Shown: positions 32,559 through 40,357 of the stretch, piece after piece
Numbering within the stretch: the first letter of the stretch is position 1
How the letters are laid out: each line of letters begins with the position of its first letter
Source of the DNA: an uncultured Ectothiorhodospiraceae bacterium
Lineage (GTDB): Bacteria; Pseudomonadota; Gammaproteobacteria; UBA9214
Length of the DNA: 40,357 bases
Assembly: GCA_947258545.1 (NCBI GenBank)
Contig: CAMYJI010000019.1
Location: 9,716 to 50,072, forward strand
Direction of reading: 5' to 3'
Notes under the pieces: generated by a model
What the model saw: the letters and a program-made list of their open reading frames with translations, nothing else
What the model was told of the DNA's origin: nothing
Databases searched by the model: none
Translations under genes and position numbers: made by a program

Positions 32559-33575
32559 TCAGGGCTGGCCGAACACCCGTGGCCGGGTGTAGTGATCGAT
32601 GGTCGGGGCCGCCATGTTCATTAGCAGCACGGCAAAGGCCACGCCATCAGGGTAGCCACCCCAGGTGCGAATCAGATAGGTGAGTATGCCGATACCGGCA
32701 GCATAGATCAGCCGGCCACGCGGGGTGGTGCTGGCGGAGACAGGGTCGGTGGCAATGAAGAAGGCGCCCAGCATGGCAGCACCGCTGAACAGGTGAAAGG
32801 CCGGGGAGGTATAAGTGTCCGGGTCGATCAGGTGGAATATCAGGGACATCGCAAACAGGCCACCCAGCATCCCGACAGGAATCTGCCACTGGATCACCCT
32901 GGCCTGCAGTAGCCACAAACCGCCAAGCAGGAAGCCGAGGTTGATCCACTCCCACGCCTGGCCGCCGAAGTAGCCGAACAGGGCCGTGCTGTGGATTTCG
33001 CTGAGGGTTTCATTGAGCCCGAGGCGGGTCTTGACGGTGTCCATCGGGGTTGCCATGGACAGTGCATCCAGGCTGGCGTCGGTGCGTGCGGTGTCGGTGA
33101 ACACCAGTGCCAGTGTGTCCAGCAGGCCAGGGTAGCTGCCGGGCGCAGACCACAGGGTAAGTTCCAGCGGGAATGAGATCAGCAGGACTACGTAACCGGC
33201 CATGGCGGGATTGAAGGGGTTGTAACCCAGTCCGCCATAGAGCTGTTTCGCCACCACGATGGCAAACAGCGTACCGACCACGGGGATCCACCAGGGGGTC
33301 AGCGGCGGCAGCGCCAGGGCCAGCAGGACAGCGGTCAGCAGGGCGCTGCCGTCCAGCAGGGTCACGAGAACGGGACGTCGCCGCACCTTCAACACGATGG
33401 CCTCCGCGGCAATGGCCGTCAGTGCGGCGAGCAGGATGTTGATGAGAACACCCCAGCCGAACAGCCACACTGCGCAGCCGACCCCGGGCAGCAGTGCGAC
33501 CAGGACCTTCTGCATCATGACGGCGACATCTTCGGTAACGGGAAGATGCGGCGAGCTGTAGGTATTGAATTTCAT
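32559..33575 (-). CDS. rnfD: Rnf complex subunit RnfD
   Basis: RnfD is a membrane flavoprotein with about ten helices, carrying covalent FMN on the Thr of the ATP motif in LSMATPMDTVKT. Other typical parts are YGGLGYNPFNPAMAGYVVLL, the GQAWEWINLGFLLGG segment, ATDPVSASTTPRGRLIYAAG and the final GGYPDGVAFAVLLMN. Length (338 aa) is normal. It starts seven bases after rnfC ends and is almost contiguous with rnfG. Confidence 0.97.
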   Translation of the reverse strand: MKFNTYSSPHLPVTEDVAVMMQKVLVALLPGVGCAVWLFGWGVLINILLAALTAIAAEAIVLKVRRRPVLVTLLDGSALLTAVLLALALPPLTPWWIPVVGTLFAIVVAKQLYGGLGYNPFNPAMAGYVVLLISFPLELTLWSAPGSYPGLLDTLALVFTDTARTDASLDALSMATPMDTVKTRLGLNETLSEIHSTALFGYFGGQAWEWINLGFLLGGLWLLQARVIQWQIPVGMLGGLFAMSLIFHLIDPDTYTSPAFHLFSGAAMLGAFFIATDPVSASTTPRGRLIYAAGIGILTYLIRTWGGYPDGVAFAVLLMNMAAPTIDHYTRPRVFGQP

Positions 33576-33581
33576 GAACGC

Positions 33582-35267
33582 TCAGTGTTCTCCGGGTGGC
33601 AGCTTGTGCTGGCGACGCCTGTCGACTTCCCTGATCTTCTCCACCTGTTCGGCGCTGAGATTATCCACGTTTTTCTGGACACTGCCTGCGATTTCCTTTT
33701 TTTTCATCACCCGCTCGAGCGCGGCCTGGATCGCGGCCTGTTTCGCCTCCTCCCCGGCGGCGTCTTTTCCAGAGACCGCCCGCTTCCTGGCTGCCAGCCG
33801 CTCGGCCCGCTCGCGCTTGATGCGCTCCAGTCTTGCCTGGTGCGCCTGATGACGGTCGCGGGCTATGTCCGATATCTTTTTCTGTTTCTCGGCGTTCCAG
33901 ATTTCCGTCTTGGAATGGCGGTAGTACTGCACCAGCGGTATATGGCTCGGGCAGACATAGGCGCAGCAGCCGCATTCGATGCAGTCAAACAGGCTGTAGT
34001 CCTGGGCTGCGTCAAGATTGCCGCTGTGCGCAAACCAGTAGAGTTGCTGCGGTAGCAGGTCGGCCGGGCAGACCTCGGTGCACTTGCCACAACGGATGCA
34101 GGGCAGGGCGGCAGCAGGCGGCGGCATCTCCTCGTGGGTGACGGCCAGAATGCAGTTGGTGGCCTTGATGATCGGGACCTCGTCCGTGTTTACGGCAAAG
34201 CCCATCATGGGTCCCCCCATCAGCAGGCGGTCGACAGCGTCGCTGTAGCCGCCGCAGGCCTCGACTGCGTAGCTGAATGGTGTACCGATAAGCACTTCGA
34301 GGTTGCGTGGCTGCTTCACCCCGGCCCCGGTGACAGTCACGATCCTGGAAACCAGGGGATGGTTCCGGATCACGGCCCGGTAGACCGCGGCGGTGGTGCC
34401 GACGTTCTGGCAGAGGATGCCGATATCGGACGGAAAGCCCTGGCTGGGCACCTCGCGGCCCGTCAGTACCCTGATCAGCTGGCGTTCGCCGCCGCTGGGG
34501 TAGCGTACCGGGACGCTGATGACCTTGATGCCGGTGTCCGCCGCGGCGCTTACGGCCGCGCGCAGGGCTGCCTCGGCCTTCGGCATGTCGGCCTCGATGG
34601 CAATGACGCAATCACGCGGCTGCAAAATATGCTGGAGGATCCTGGTGCCCTCGAGCACCTCCCGGCTCCTCTCCTGCAGCAGCATATTGTCGCAGGAAAT
34701 GTAGGGCTCACACTCGACGCCATTGATCACCAGCAGGTCGATCCGGTCGCCGGAGCCGCTGGACAGTTTCACCTGGGTTGGAAAGCCCGCGCCCCCAAGC
34801 CCAACAATCCCCGCCGCGCGGATGTGGTCCAGCAGCCTGACGCGGGACAGCTGGCGGTAGTCCGGCAGGGTGTAAGTGTGTTCGGCCCATTCATCCCTGC
34901 CATCGGTCTCGATGACCACGTTGGGGAAGTTGAATCCCGAGGGGTGCGGAAAAGGGCGCTCTTCCACCGCGACAACCGTGCCGGAGCTGGAGGCATGCAC
35001 CGGTACACTCACGTTGCCCCTGGGCGCCGCGATTATCTGGCCCTTGTGTACATGATCCCCCTCTTTTACCAGGCACTCCGCGGTTTCGCCGATATGCTGC
35101 AGCAGCGGGATGACCAGGACCGGCGGGATGCCCGCGGGCTCGATTGGCAGGGACGTGGACAGCTCGTGGTGGCCCGGAAGGACCAGCCCGCCATTAAAGC
35201 GGTAGAGCCGATCAAAACGGTTGCCCGTGTCCCGTTCACTCGGATCGGTGTCGGTCATCGAGTCCAT
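33582..35267 (-). CDS. rnfC: Rnf complex subunit RnfC
   Basis: RnfC is the peripheral NADH-binding subunit with two [4Fe-4S] clusters. The 561-residue product has GGLVLPGHHELS at the start, the flavin/NADH site AAGIVGLGGAGFPT and NGVECEPYIS, and the two cluster motifs CIRCGKCTEVCP and CIECGCCAYVCP. The C-terminal 110 residues are a charged, Lys/Arg/Ala-rich helix shorter than the long tail of E. coli RsxC. The start overlaps the rnfB stop by one base (TGATG), showing coupling. Confidence 0.97.
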   Translation of the reverse strand: MDSMTDTDPSERDTGNRFDRLYRFNGGLVLPGHHELSTSLPIEPAGIPPVLVIPLLQHIGETAECLVKEGDHVHKGQIIAAPRGNVSVPVHASSSGTVVAVEERPFPHPSGFNFPNVVIETDGRDEWAEHTYTLPDYRQLSRVRLLDHIRAAGIVGLGGAGFPTQVKLSSGSGDRIDLLVINGVECEPYISCDNMLLQERSREVLEGTRILQHILQPRDCVIAIEADMPKAEAALRAAVSAAADTGIKVISVPVRYPSGGERQLIRVLTGREVPSQGFPSDIGILCQNVGTTAAVYRAVIRNHPLVSRIVTVTGAGVKQPRNLEVLIGTPFSYAVEACGGYSDAVDRLLMGGPMMGFAVNTDEVPIIKATNCILAVTHEEMPPPAAALPCIRCGKCTEVCPADLLPQQLYWFAHSGNLDAAQDYSLFDCIECGCCAYVCPSHIPLVQYYRHSKTEIWNAEKQKKISDIARDRHQAHQARLERIKRERAERLAARKRAVSGKDAAGEEAKQAAIQAALERVMKKKEIAGSVQKNVDNLSAEQVEKIREVDRRRQHKLPPGEH

Positions 35268-35848
35268 CAGCGCGATGCGGCCTTCGGCTGAGCGGGTCCG
35301 GCCCTGTCGGGCACTTCATCATGCGGCAGCGGCCAGATCCAGTCGGCAATGGTCTGCCTGACCGGCACTATCTCGATGCACTCGACCGGGCAGGGCGGGA
35401 TGCAGAGATTGCAGCCGGTGCACTCGGCCTCGATGACGGTGTGCATCTGCTTGGGTGCGCCGAGGATGGCGTCCACCGGGCAGGCCTGGATGCAGAGCGT
35501 GCAGCCTATACAGACCTGCTCGTCGATCTCGACAACGGTCTTTTCCGAGTGCTCCCCATGCTCGGGATTCAGCGGTTTGGGATCGCGTCCCAACAGGTCC
35601 GCCAGCGCCTGTATGGTGCCCTCCCCGCCAGGCGGGCACTGGTTGATGTCTGCCGTGCCGGCTGCGATGGCCTCGGCGTATGGCCGGCAGCCGGGATAGG
35701 TGCACTGGCCGCACTGGGTCTGCGGCAACAGCCTGTCGATCTGGTCGACCACCGGATCGCTCTCGACACGGAAACGGATGGCCGCATAGCCCAGAACCAG
35801 GCCAATCAGTGCCGCGAGGGCGCCCAGTGTCAGCAATGCAGTCAACAT
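35267..35848 (-). CDS. rnfB: Rnf complex subunit RnfB
   Basis: RnfB receives electrons from ferredoxin. The 193-residue product has one N-terminal membrane helix ([20 protein letters not shown]), a cysteine cluster domain ([17 protein letters not shown]) and two ferredoxin motifs, [12 protein letters not shown] and [12 protein letters not shown]. About 145 bases separate it from rnfA, with no gene in between. Confidence 0.97.
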   Translation of the reverse strand: MLTALLTLGALAALIGLVLGYAAIRFRVESDPVVDQIDRLLPQTQCGQCTYPGCRPYAEAIAAGTADINQCPPGGEGTIQALADLLGRDPKPLNPEHGEHSEKTVVEIDEQVCIGCTLCIQACPVDAILGAPKQMHTVIEAECTGCNLCIPPCPVECIEIVPVRQTIADWIWPLPHDEVPDRAGPAQPKAASR

Positions 35849-35993
35849 AAATCTACGGATCGCTGCGAGCTAGCCCGCTTTTCTTACCAGGATAGGCAAT
35901 GAACGAAGAAACACTGTGATTTTCCTTATTCGCACTTTCATTATGATCCCTCTGTCTTATCTGGATCTTTCGCCGCCTGGTGAGTAATGCGGG

Positions 35994-36575
35994 CTAGCCC
36001 TTTACCAGTCCGGAAAATCCCATGAAGGCAAGCGACATCAATCCGGCGGTCACCAGGGCAATCGCGGAGCCGCGGAAGGGCACCGGGACATCGGCGGCGG
36101 CAATGCGCTCGCGAATGGCCGAGAACAGGATCAGCACCATGGAAAACCCGGCGGCGGCACCAAAGCCATAGACCGCGGATTCCACGAAATTATGCTGCAA
36201 CTGGGTATTGAGCAGAGCCACACCCAGGACGGCGCAGTTGGTCGTGATCAGGGGCAGGAAGATGCCCAGCACTTTGTAGAGCAGCGGGCTCGTTTTGTGG
36301 ACGACCATCTCGGTGAACTGAACGACGGCGGCGATGACCAGGATGAAGGTGATGGTGCGCAGGTACTCCAGTCCGAGGGGTTGCAGCAGGTATTCATTCG
36401 CGAGGTAGCTGCAGATCGATGACAGGGTCAGGACAAAGGTCGTGGCCAGCGCCATGCCCGTCGCCGTGTCCACGCTGCGCGAGACACCCATGAAGGGACA
36501 CAGGCCCAGAAACTTGACCAGGACGAAGTTGTTAACCAGGACGGTGCTGACCAGGATCAGGGCGAGTTCAGTCAT
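35994..36575 (-). CDS. rnfA: Rnf complex subunit RnfA
   Basis: RnfA is a six-helix membrane subunit and partner of RnfE. The 193-residue length equals E. coli RsxA, and the motifs [19 protein letters not shown] and [13 protein letters not shown] contain the two cysteines of the membrane-embedded iron-sulfur site. It is the first gene of the cluster; its promoter must lie in the 300-base gap to metG, which is largely occupied by nested palindromes. Confidence 0.97.
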   Translation of the reverse strand: MTELALILVSTVLVNNFVLVKFLGLCPFMGVSRSVDTATGMALATTFVLTLSSICSYLANEYLLQPLGLEYLRTITFILVIAAVVQFTEMVVHKTSPLLYKVLGIFLPLITTNCAVLGVALLNTQLQHNFVESAVYGFGAAAGFSMVLILFSAIRERIAAADVPVPFRGSAIALVTAGLMSLAFMGFSGLVKG

Positions 36576-36884
36576 GGCATCGTGTCCAAGTTAGGCATCT
36601 GGTTATATAGCCGGGTTAAATTTCCAGTGATCGATAATTTAATGAACGAATTCGCCGCAAAGACGCAAAGGGCGCAAAGAAATTATTTTCTACCGCAGAG
36701 GCGCAAAGGACGCAGAGAAAAAAATAAATACTGAAGTACATAAAATGCCTATTGTAAAACAACAAGTAATAGTTCAGGTTCTTACTTTGGATTTCTTGCT
36801 CTGCGTCCTCTGCGCCTCCGCGGTGAATAATTCTTTGTCTTTCATTGCGTCTTTGCAGTGAGAATTTGTTCATACAGACAGGCA
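36576..36884. repeat. Nested palindromic CCGCAAAG-type repeats between metG and rnfA
   Basis: An outer pair (about 36651-36688 and 36828-36866) shares GCAAAGACGCAA and CAAAGAATTATT-like arms. An inner pair, TACCGCAGAGGCGCAAAGGA with following bases (36691-36718) and 36799-36826, is inverted inside it. The pattern suggests one repeat inserted into another. No gene lies here, but the rnf promoter must be within or upstream of it. A half-element with TACCGCAGAGGACG occurs at 40222-40240. Confidence 0.8.
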
Positions 36885-38921
36885 TTATTTAACCCGCATA
36901 CCCGGTTGCGCGCCGTCGTCCGGGTTGAGTATCCACAGGTCTTCGCCGCCGGGGCCGGCGGCCAGGACCATGCCCTCGGAGACCCCGAAGCGCATCTTGC
37001 GCGGCGCCAGGTTGGCGACCATGACTGTCAGGCGCCCTTCGAGTGATTCCGGTGCATAGGCGGACTTGATACCGGCAAACACATTACGGGTCTCGCCGCC
37101 GAGGTCCAGGGTCAGGCGCAGCAACTTGTCAGCACCATCGACGTGTTCGGCCCTGGCGATGCGGGCGATGCGCAGGTCCACCCGGGCGAAGTCTTCAAAG
37201 CTGATGGTCTCCGCTATAGGGGCGTCCTGCAGGGGGCCGCTTGCGGGTTGCGCCCCGGTGTCACTGTTTCCGAGGCTGTGTTTTGAATCTTCCAGCATGG
37301 CGTCTACCTTGTCCTGTTCCACGCGTGTCAGCAGGGGTTTGAATGTGTTGATGGTGTGGCCGGTCAGCGGTGTCGTTACGGCATCCCAGGTCAGCGCAGG
37401 GACGTTGAGAAATGCCTCGACCTGGCGTGCCATCGCCGGCAGCACCGGTGACAGGTAGGTGGCCAGTACCCGGAACAGGTTGAGCCCGACACTGCAGACC
37501 TGCTGCACCACCTGTTCCTGGCCTTCCTGCTTGGCCAGTACCCAGGGCTTGTTGGCATCGATGTACTGGTTGGCCCGGTCAGCCAGTGCCATGATCTTGC
37601 GGACGGCGTGGCCGTACTCGCGTGCCTCGAAGTCCGCGGCGATTGCCGCGCCGGCATCGGTAAATTCCGCGTACAGTTCCGGTTCGGCGCATGTGCCAGA
37701 CAATTCACCGCCAAAGCGCTTGTTGATGAAGCCGGCGCAGCGGCTGGCGATATTGACGACCTTGCCCACCAGGTCGCTGTTCACACGCAGGACGAAGTCC
37801 TCGAGGTTCAGGTCCAGGTCGTCGATGCCGCTGCCCAGCTTGGCGGCAAAGTAATAGCGCAGGTATTCGGGGTTCAGATGGTCGAGATAGGTGCGTGCCT
37901 TGATGAAGGTTCCACGCGACTTGGACATCTTCTGGCCGTCGATGGTCAGGAAGCCGTGGGCAAACACAGCCGTGGGGGTGCGCATGCCGGCACCGGCCAG
38001 CATCGCGGGCCAGAACAGAGTGTGGAAATAGATGATGTCCTTGCCAATGAAGTGGTACAGCTCGGCCTCGCTGTCCCGGCCCCAGTAGGCATCGAAGTCG
38101 CGGCCGCTGCGTTCGCACAGGTTCTTGAAGCTGGCCATGTAACCGATGGGCGCATCCAGCCAGACATAGAAGTACTTGTCCGTGGTGTCCGGGATTTCGA
38201 AGCCGAAGTAGGGTGCGTCCCGGGAGATGTCCCACTCGCGCAGCCCCTGGTCGAACCACTCGTTGAGCTTGTTGGTGACCTCGTCCTGCACATGGTCCGA
38301 CGAGGTCCAGTCGCGCAGCAGCGGCTTGAAATCCGCCAGCTTGAAAAAGTAATGCAGTGATTCGCGCTCGACCGGGGTGGTACCGGACACGACCGAGACC
38401 GGGTTCTTCAGCTCCGTGGGCGTGTAGGTGGCACCGCAGGCTTCGCAGTTGTCGCCGTGCTGATCTGCTGTACCGCAGCGCGGGCACTCACCCTTGATGA
38501 AGCGGTCCGGCAGGAACATCTTTTTCACCGGGTCATAGGCCTGGGTGATGGTGCGGCTGGTGATGTGACCGGCATCCAGGTGGCGCCGGTAGATCAGTTC
38601 CGAGAGCTCGCGGTTCTCTGCCGAGTGGGTGCTGTAGTAGTTGTCGAATGCAATATGGAAATCCCTGAAATCGGCCTGGTGCTGCTCGCCGACCGCTGCG
38701 ATCAGTTGCTCCGGCGTAATGCCCTCCTGTTCCGCCCGCAGCATGATGGGCGTGCCGTGCGCATCATCGGCGCAGACATAGACGCAGTCGTGGCCGCGCA
38801 GCTTCTGGAAGCGTACCCAGATATCCGTCTGGATATATTCCACCAGGTGTCCCAGGTGGATGGGCCCGTTGGCGTAGGGCAGCGCGCTGGTGACCAGCAG
38901 GGTGCGTTTTTTCTGACTCAT
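36885..38921 (-). CDS. metG: Methionyl-tRNA synthetase
   Basis: MetG charges initiator and elongator tRNA-Met. The 678-residue product (E. coli 677) has the class I signatures [14 protein letters not shown] (HIGH-type) and [10 protein letters not shown], a zinc knuckle with [18 protein letters not shown], and a C-terminal tRNA-binding domain from [14 protein letters not shown] onward that also dimerises the enzyme. The start at 38921 ([15 protein letters not shown]) matches the family; the frame is open upstream to 39017 and the ribosome site is poor. It diverges from apbC. Confidence 0.97.
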   Translation of the reverse strand: MSQKKRTLLVTSALPYANGPIHLGHLVEYIQTDIWVRFQKLRGHDCVYVCADDAHGTPIMLRAEQEGITPEQLIAAVGEQHQADFRDFHIAFDNYYSTHSAENRELSELIYRRHLDAGHITSRTITQAYDPVKKMFLPDRFIKGECPRCGTADQHGDNCEACGATYTPTELKNPVSVVSGTTPVERESLHYFFKLADFKPLLRDWTSSDHVQDEVTNKLNEWFDQGLREWDISRDAPYFGFEIPDTTDKYFYVWLDAPIGYMASFKNLCERSGRDFDAYWGRDSEAELYHFIGKDIIYFHTLFWPAMLAGAGMRTPTAVFAHGFLTIDGQKMSKSRGTFIKARTYLDHLNPEYLRYYFAAKLGSGIDDLDLNLEDFVLRVNSDLVGKVVNIASRCAGFINKRFGGELSGTCAEPELYAEFTDAGAAIAADFEAREYGHAVRKIMALADRANQYIDANKPWVLAKQEGQEQVVQQVCSVGLNLFRVLATYLSPVLPAMARQVEAFLNVPALTWDAVTTPLTGHTINTFKPLLTRVEQDKVDAMLEDSKHSLGNSDTGAQPASGPLQDAPIAETISFEDFARVDLRIARIARAEHVDGADKLLRLTLDLGGETRNVFAGIKSAYAPESLEGRLTVMVANLAPRKMRFGVSEGMVLAAGPGGEDLWILNPDDGAQPGMRVK

Positions 38922-39121
38922 TTTGCGTTTTTTCAGGTTAAAACCATGAAACATGTATGAATATTCAAGTGGCCAAGTATGCCATAGACCCGCCGTCCAT
39001 GTGGTATCAGGCCGCAACCGTAGCGGGACGCTCCGCTGGAGTTGGTGTACAATGCGCGGTCAATTTTCACTCGATTAAATGAGGGCGTTGTCCGCCCCAG
39101 TGCCCGCCCAGGAGTAAATCA
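38922..39121. promoter_or_regulatory. Divergent metG/apbC control region
   Basis: Two hundred bases separate the start codons. TACAAT at about 39048-39053 is a possible -10 box for apbC with a poor -35. AGGAG before ATG 39122 is a good ribosome site. No attenuator or T-box-like structure was recognised. Confidence 0.35.
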
Positions 39122-40213
39122 ATGGCTGATGTAACCGAATCCCAGATTGAAGAGAAGCTCTCATCCTATGTGGATCCCTACCTCGAACGGGATCTGGTCT
39201 CTGCCAAATGCGTGAAAAACATCAGCGTCGATGGTGATAGCGCGACGGTCGAGGTGGTGCTTGGATTTCCAGCGGCCGGCTACCGCGAACAGCTGACGAA
39301 CTCGCTTAAAGAGCTGGTCGAGTCGGTAAACGGTATCAGCAGCGCGAACGTGAATGTCTCCAGCAAGATCGCCGCGCACGCCGCGCAGAAGGGCGTCAAG
39401 CACATCGACAACATCAAGAACATTATCGCCGTTGCCTCCGGCAAGGGTGGCGTGGGCAAATCCACCACGGCAGTCAACCTGGCACTGGCCCTGTCCGCCG
39501 AAGGCGCCAGCGTCGGCGTGCTCGATGCCGATATCTACGGCCCCAGCCAGCCGCGCATGCTGGGTGTGCACGGCAAGCCGGAATCCAAGGACGGCAAGAG
39601 CCTGGAACCCATGGTCAGTTATCACTTGCAGGCCATGTCCATCGGCTTTCTGGTCGACGAAGAGACCCCGATGATCTGGCGTGGCCCGATGGTCACCCAG
39701 GCACTGCAGCAGCTGCTGAATGACACCAACTGGGAGGACCTGGACTACCTGGTGGTCGACCTGCCACCGGGTACCGGCGATATCCAGCTGACACTGGCCC
39801 AGCAGGTGCCGGTCAGTGGTGCGGTAATCGTCACAACCCCGCAGGACATCGCCTTGCTGGATGCACGCAAGGGCCTCAAGATGTTCGAGAAGGTGGAGGT
39901 GCCGGTGCTGGGTATTATCGAGAACATGAGTATCCATATCTGCAGTGAATGCAGCCACGAGGAACATATATTCGGTGAAGGCGGCGGTCAGCGCATGTCC
40001 GATGAATACAATGTCGACTTCCTCGGCGGGCTGCCGCTGGACAAGCGCATTCGCGAGGAGACAGATTCCGGCAAGCCCACAGTCGTGGCCGAACCGGACA
40101 GCCGCATCTCCCAGATCTACCGCGAGATTGCCCGCCGCACGGCCGCCAAGCTGTCCCTGAAGACCAAGGACTATGCGGCACGCTTCCCGCAGATCGTCAT
40201 TCAGAACGATTGA
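39122..40213 (+). CDS. apbC: Mrp/ApbC iron-sulfur carrier P-loop protein
   Basis: ApbC (Mrp) binds a [4Fe-4S] cluster as a dimer and delivers it to apoproteins, using ATP. The 363-residue product has an N-terminal MIP18-like domain (residues 1-85), then the deviant Walker A SGKGGVGKSTTAVNLA, the LDADIYGPSQPRMLG motif, DLPPGTGD, and the cluster-binding pair C-S-E-C in MSIHICSECSHEEHIFG. It follows metG divergently, an arrangement I know from E. coli. AGGAG lies upstream of the ATG. Confidence 0.97.
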   Translation: MADVTESQIEEKLSSYVDPYLERDLVSAKCVKNISVDGDSATVEVVLGFPAAGYREQLTNSLKELVESVNGISSANVNVSSKIAAHAAQKGVKHIDNIKNIIAVASGKGGVGKSTTAVNLALALSAEGASVGVLDADIYGPSQPRMLGVHGKPESKDGKSLEPMVSYHLQAMSIGFLVDEETPMIWRGPMVTQALQQLLNDTNWEDLDYLVVDLPPGTGDIQLTLAQQVPVSGAVIVTTPQDIALLDARKGLKMFEKVEVPVLGIIENMSIHICSECSHEEHIFGEGGGQRMSDEYNVDFLGGLPLDKRIREETDSGKPTVVAEPDSRISQIYREIARRTAAKLSLKTKDYAARFPQIVIQND

Positions 40214-40357
40214 ATTGAAATACCGCAGAGGACGAAGAGATTAGCATGCGTAACAGGGCCGTAGGTTGATGAGATGGTCTCCTCCCCCTTATTAACGGCG
40301 TCGCAATGCGCCATGATGGAGTTGTAATCAACCATCAGAAAGGAGGAGAAGACCATG
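40214..40357 (+). other. Leader and start codon of a downstream gene
   Basis: After apbC comes a fragment of the CCGCAGAG repeat (40222-40240). The window ends with AAAGGAGGAGAAGACCATG; the ATG at 40355 has an excellent ribosome site, so a gene begins here. ATGGTCTCCTCC (about 40273-40284) is nearly inverse-complementary to GGAGGAGAAGACCAT, so the ribosome site could be hidden in a stem. The gene itself lies outside. Confidence 0.5.

Noticed and set aside
1..40357. tRNA, rRNA, integrase or transposase genes
   Set aside because: None was recognised on either strand; only repeat elements and an intron-like fragment indicate mobility.

Overview
The window looks like chromosomal DNA of a gammaproteobacterium, probably an environmental one. 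Support comes from the complete rnfABCDGE-nth cluster in the enterobacterial gene order, a SlyX with the typical tail, PurT and MetG close to their E. coli counterparts, a FimX-type GGDEF-EAL tail, and an hvfABC-type copper-RiPP operon as described in Haemophilus. Two Gly/Tyr-rich secreted repeat proteins recall sulfur-globule proteins of sulfur oxidisers; that lifestyle is only a guess.

Region 1 (1-8.5 kb) is accessory in character. It starts in the last codons of a glyoxalase I gene (gloA) and carries a small hypothetical gene, a tandem C4 zinc-finger gene split by an in-frame TGA, an SGNH hydrolase, two unknown secreted proteins, a TonB-like protein, a membrane class III adenylate cyclase and two related CTERM-anchored exported proteins. 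It ends in debris: a group II intron-like fragment and a second gloA 3' end. The two gloA ends bracket about 8.3 kb. A 38-residue membrane peptide follows.

Region 2 (8.6-17.3 kb) holds mostly single genes: an exported amidohydrolase, two Gly/Tyr-rich repeat proteins, slyX, a carboxymuconolactone decarboxylase-like/Rieske fusion, a DUF523-DUF1722 protein, purT, two membrane-anchored unknowns and an exported YceI-like protein.

Region 3 (17.5-24.2 kb) is dominated by one 1775-residue protein: an N-terminal membrane anchor, about 1200 residues of coiled coil, and a degenerate GGDEF-EAL pair of FimX type. A two-gene unit (unknown secreted protein plus TlpA-like thioredoxin) follows.

Region 4 (24.3-30.2 kb) reads entirely on the minus strand. 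From upstream to downstream it has hvfA (11 EGKCG motifs with an EF-hand pair in the middle), hvfB (DUF692/MNIO), hvfC (DUF2063), a DoxX protein, a membrane-anchored glutamate-synthase-like flavoprotein and a CPA1 antiporter. The first four fit a copper-binding modified-peptide pathway: HvfB and HvfC would modify the cysteines of exported HvfA. The EF-hand pair inside the precursor is the most unusual feature of the window.

Region 5 (30.4-40.3 kb) is housekeeping: rnfABCDGE and nth (ion-pumping ferredoxin:NAD oxidoreductase and endonuclease III), metG, and divergently apbC/mrp. Palindromic CCGCAAAG-type repeats lie here; one has supplied the C-terminus of RnfG. The window ends at the start codon of a further gene with a strong ribosome binding site.
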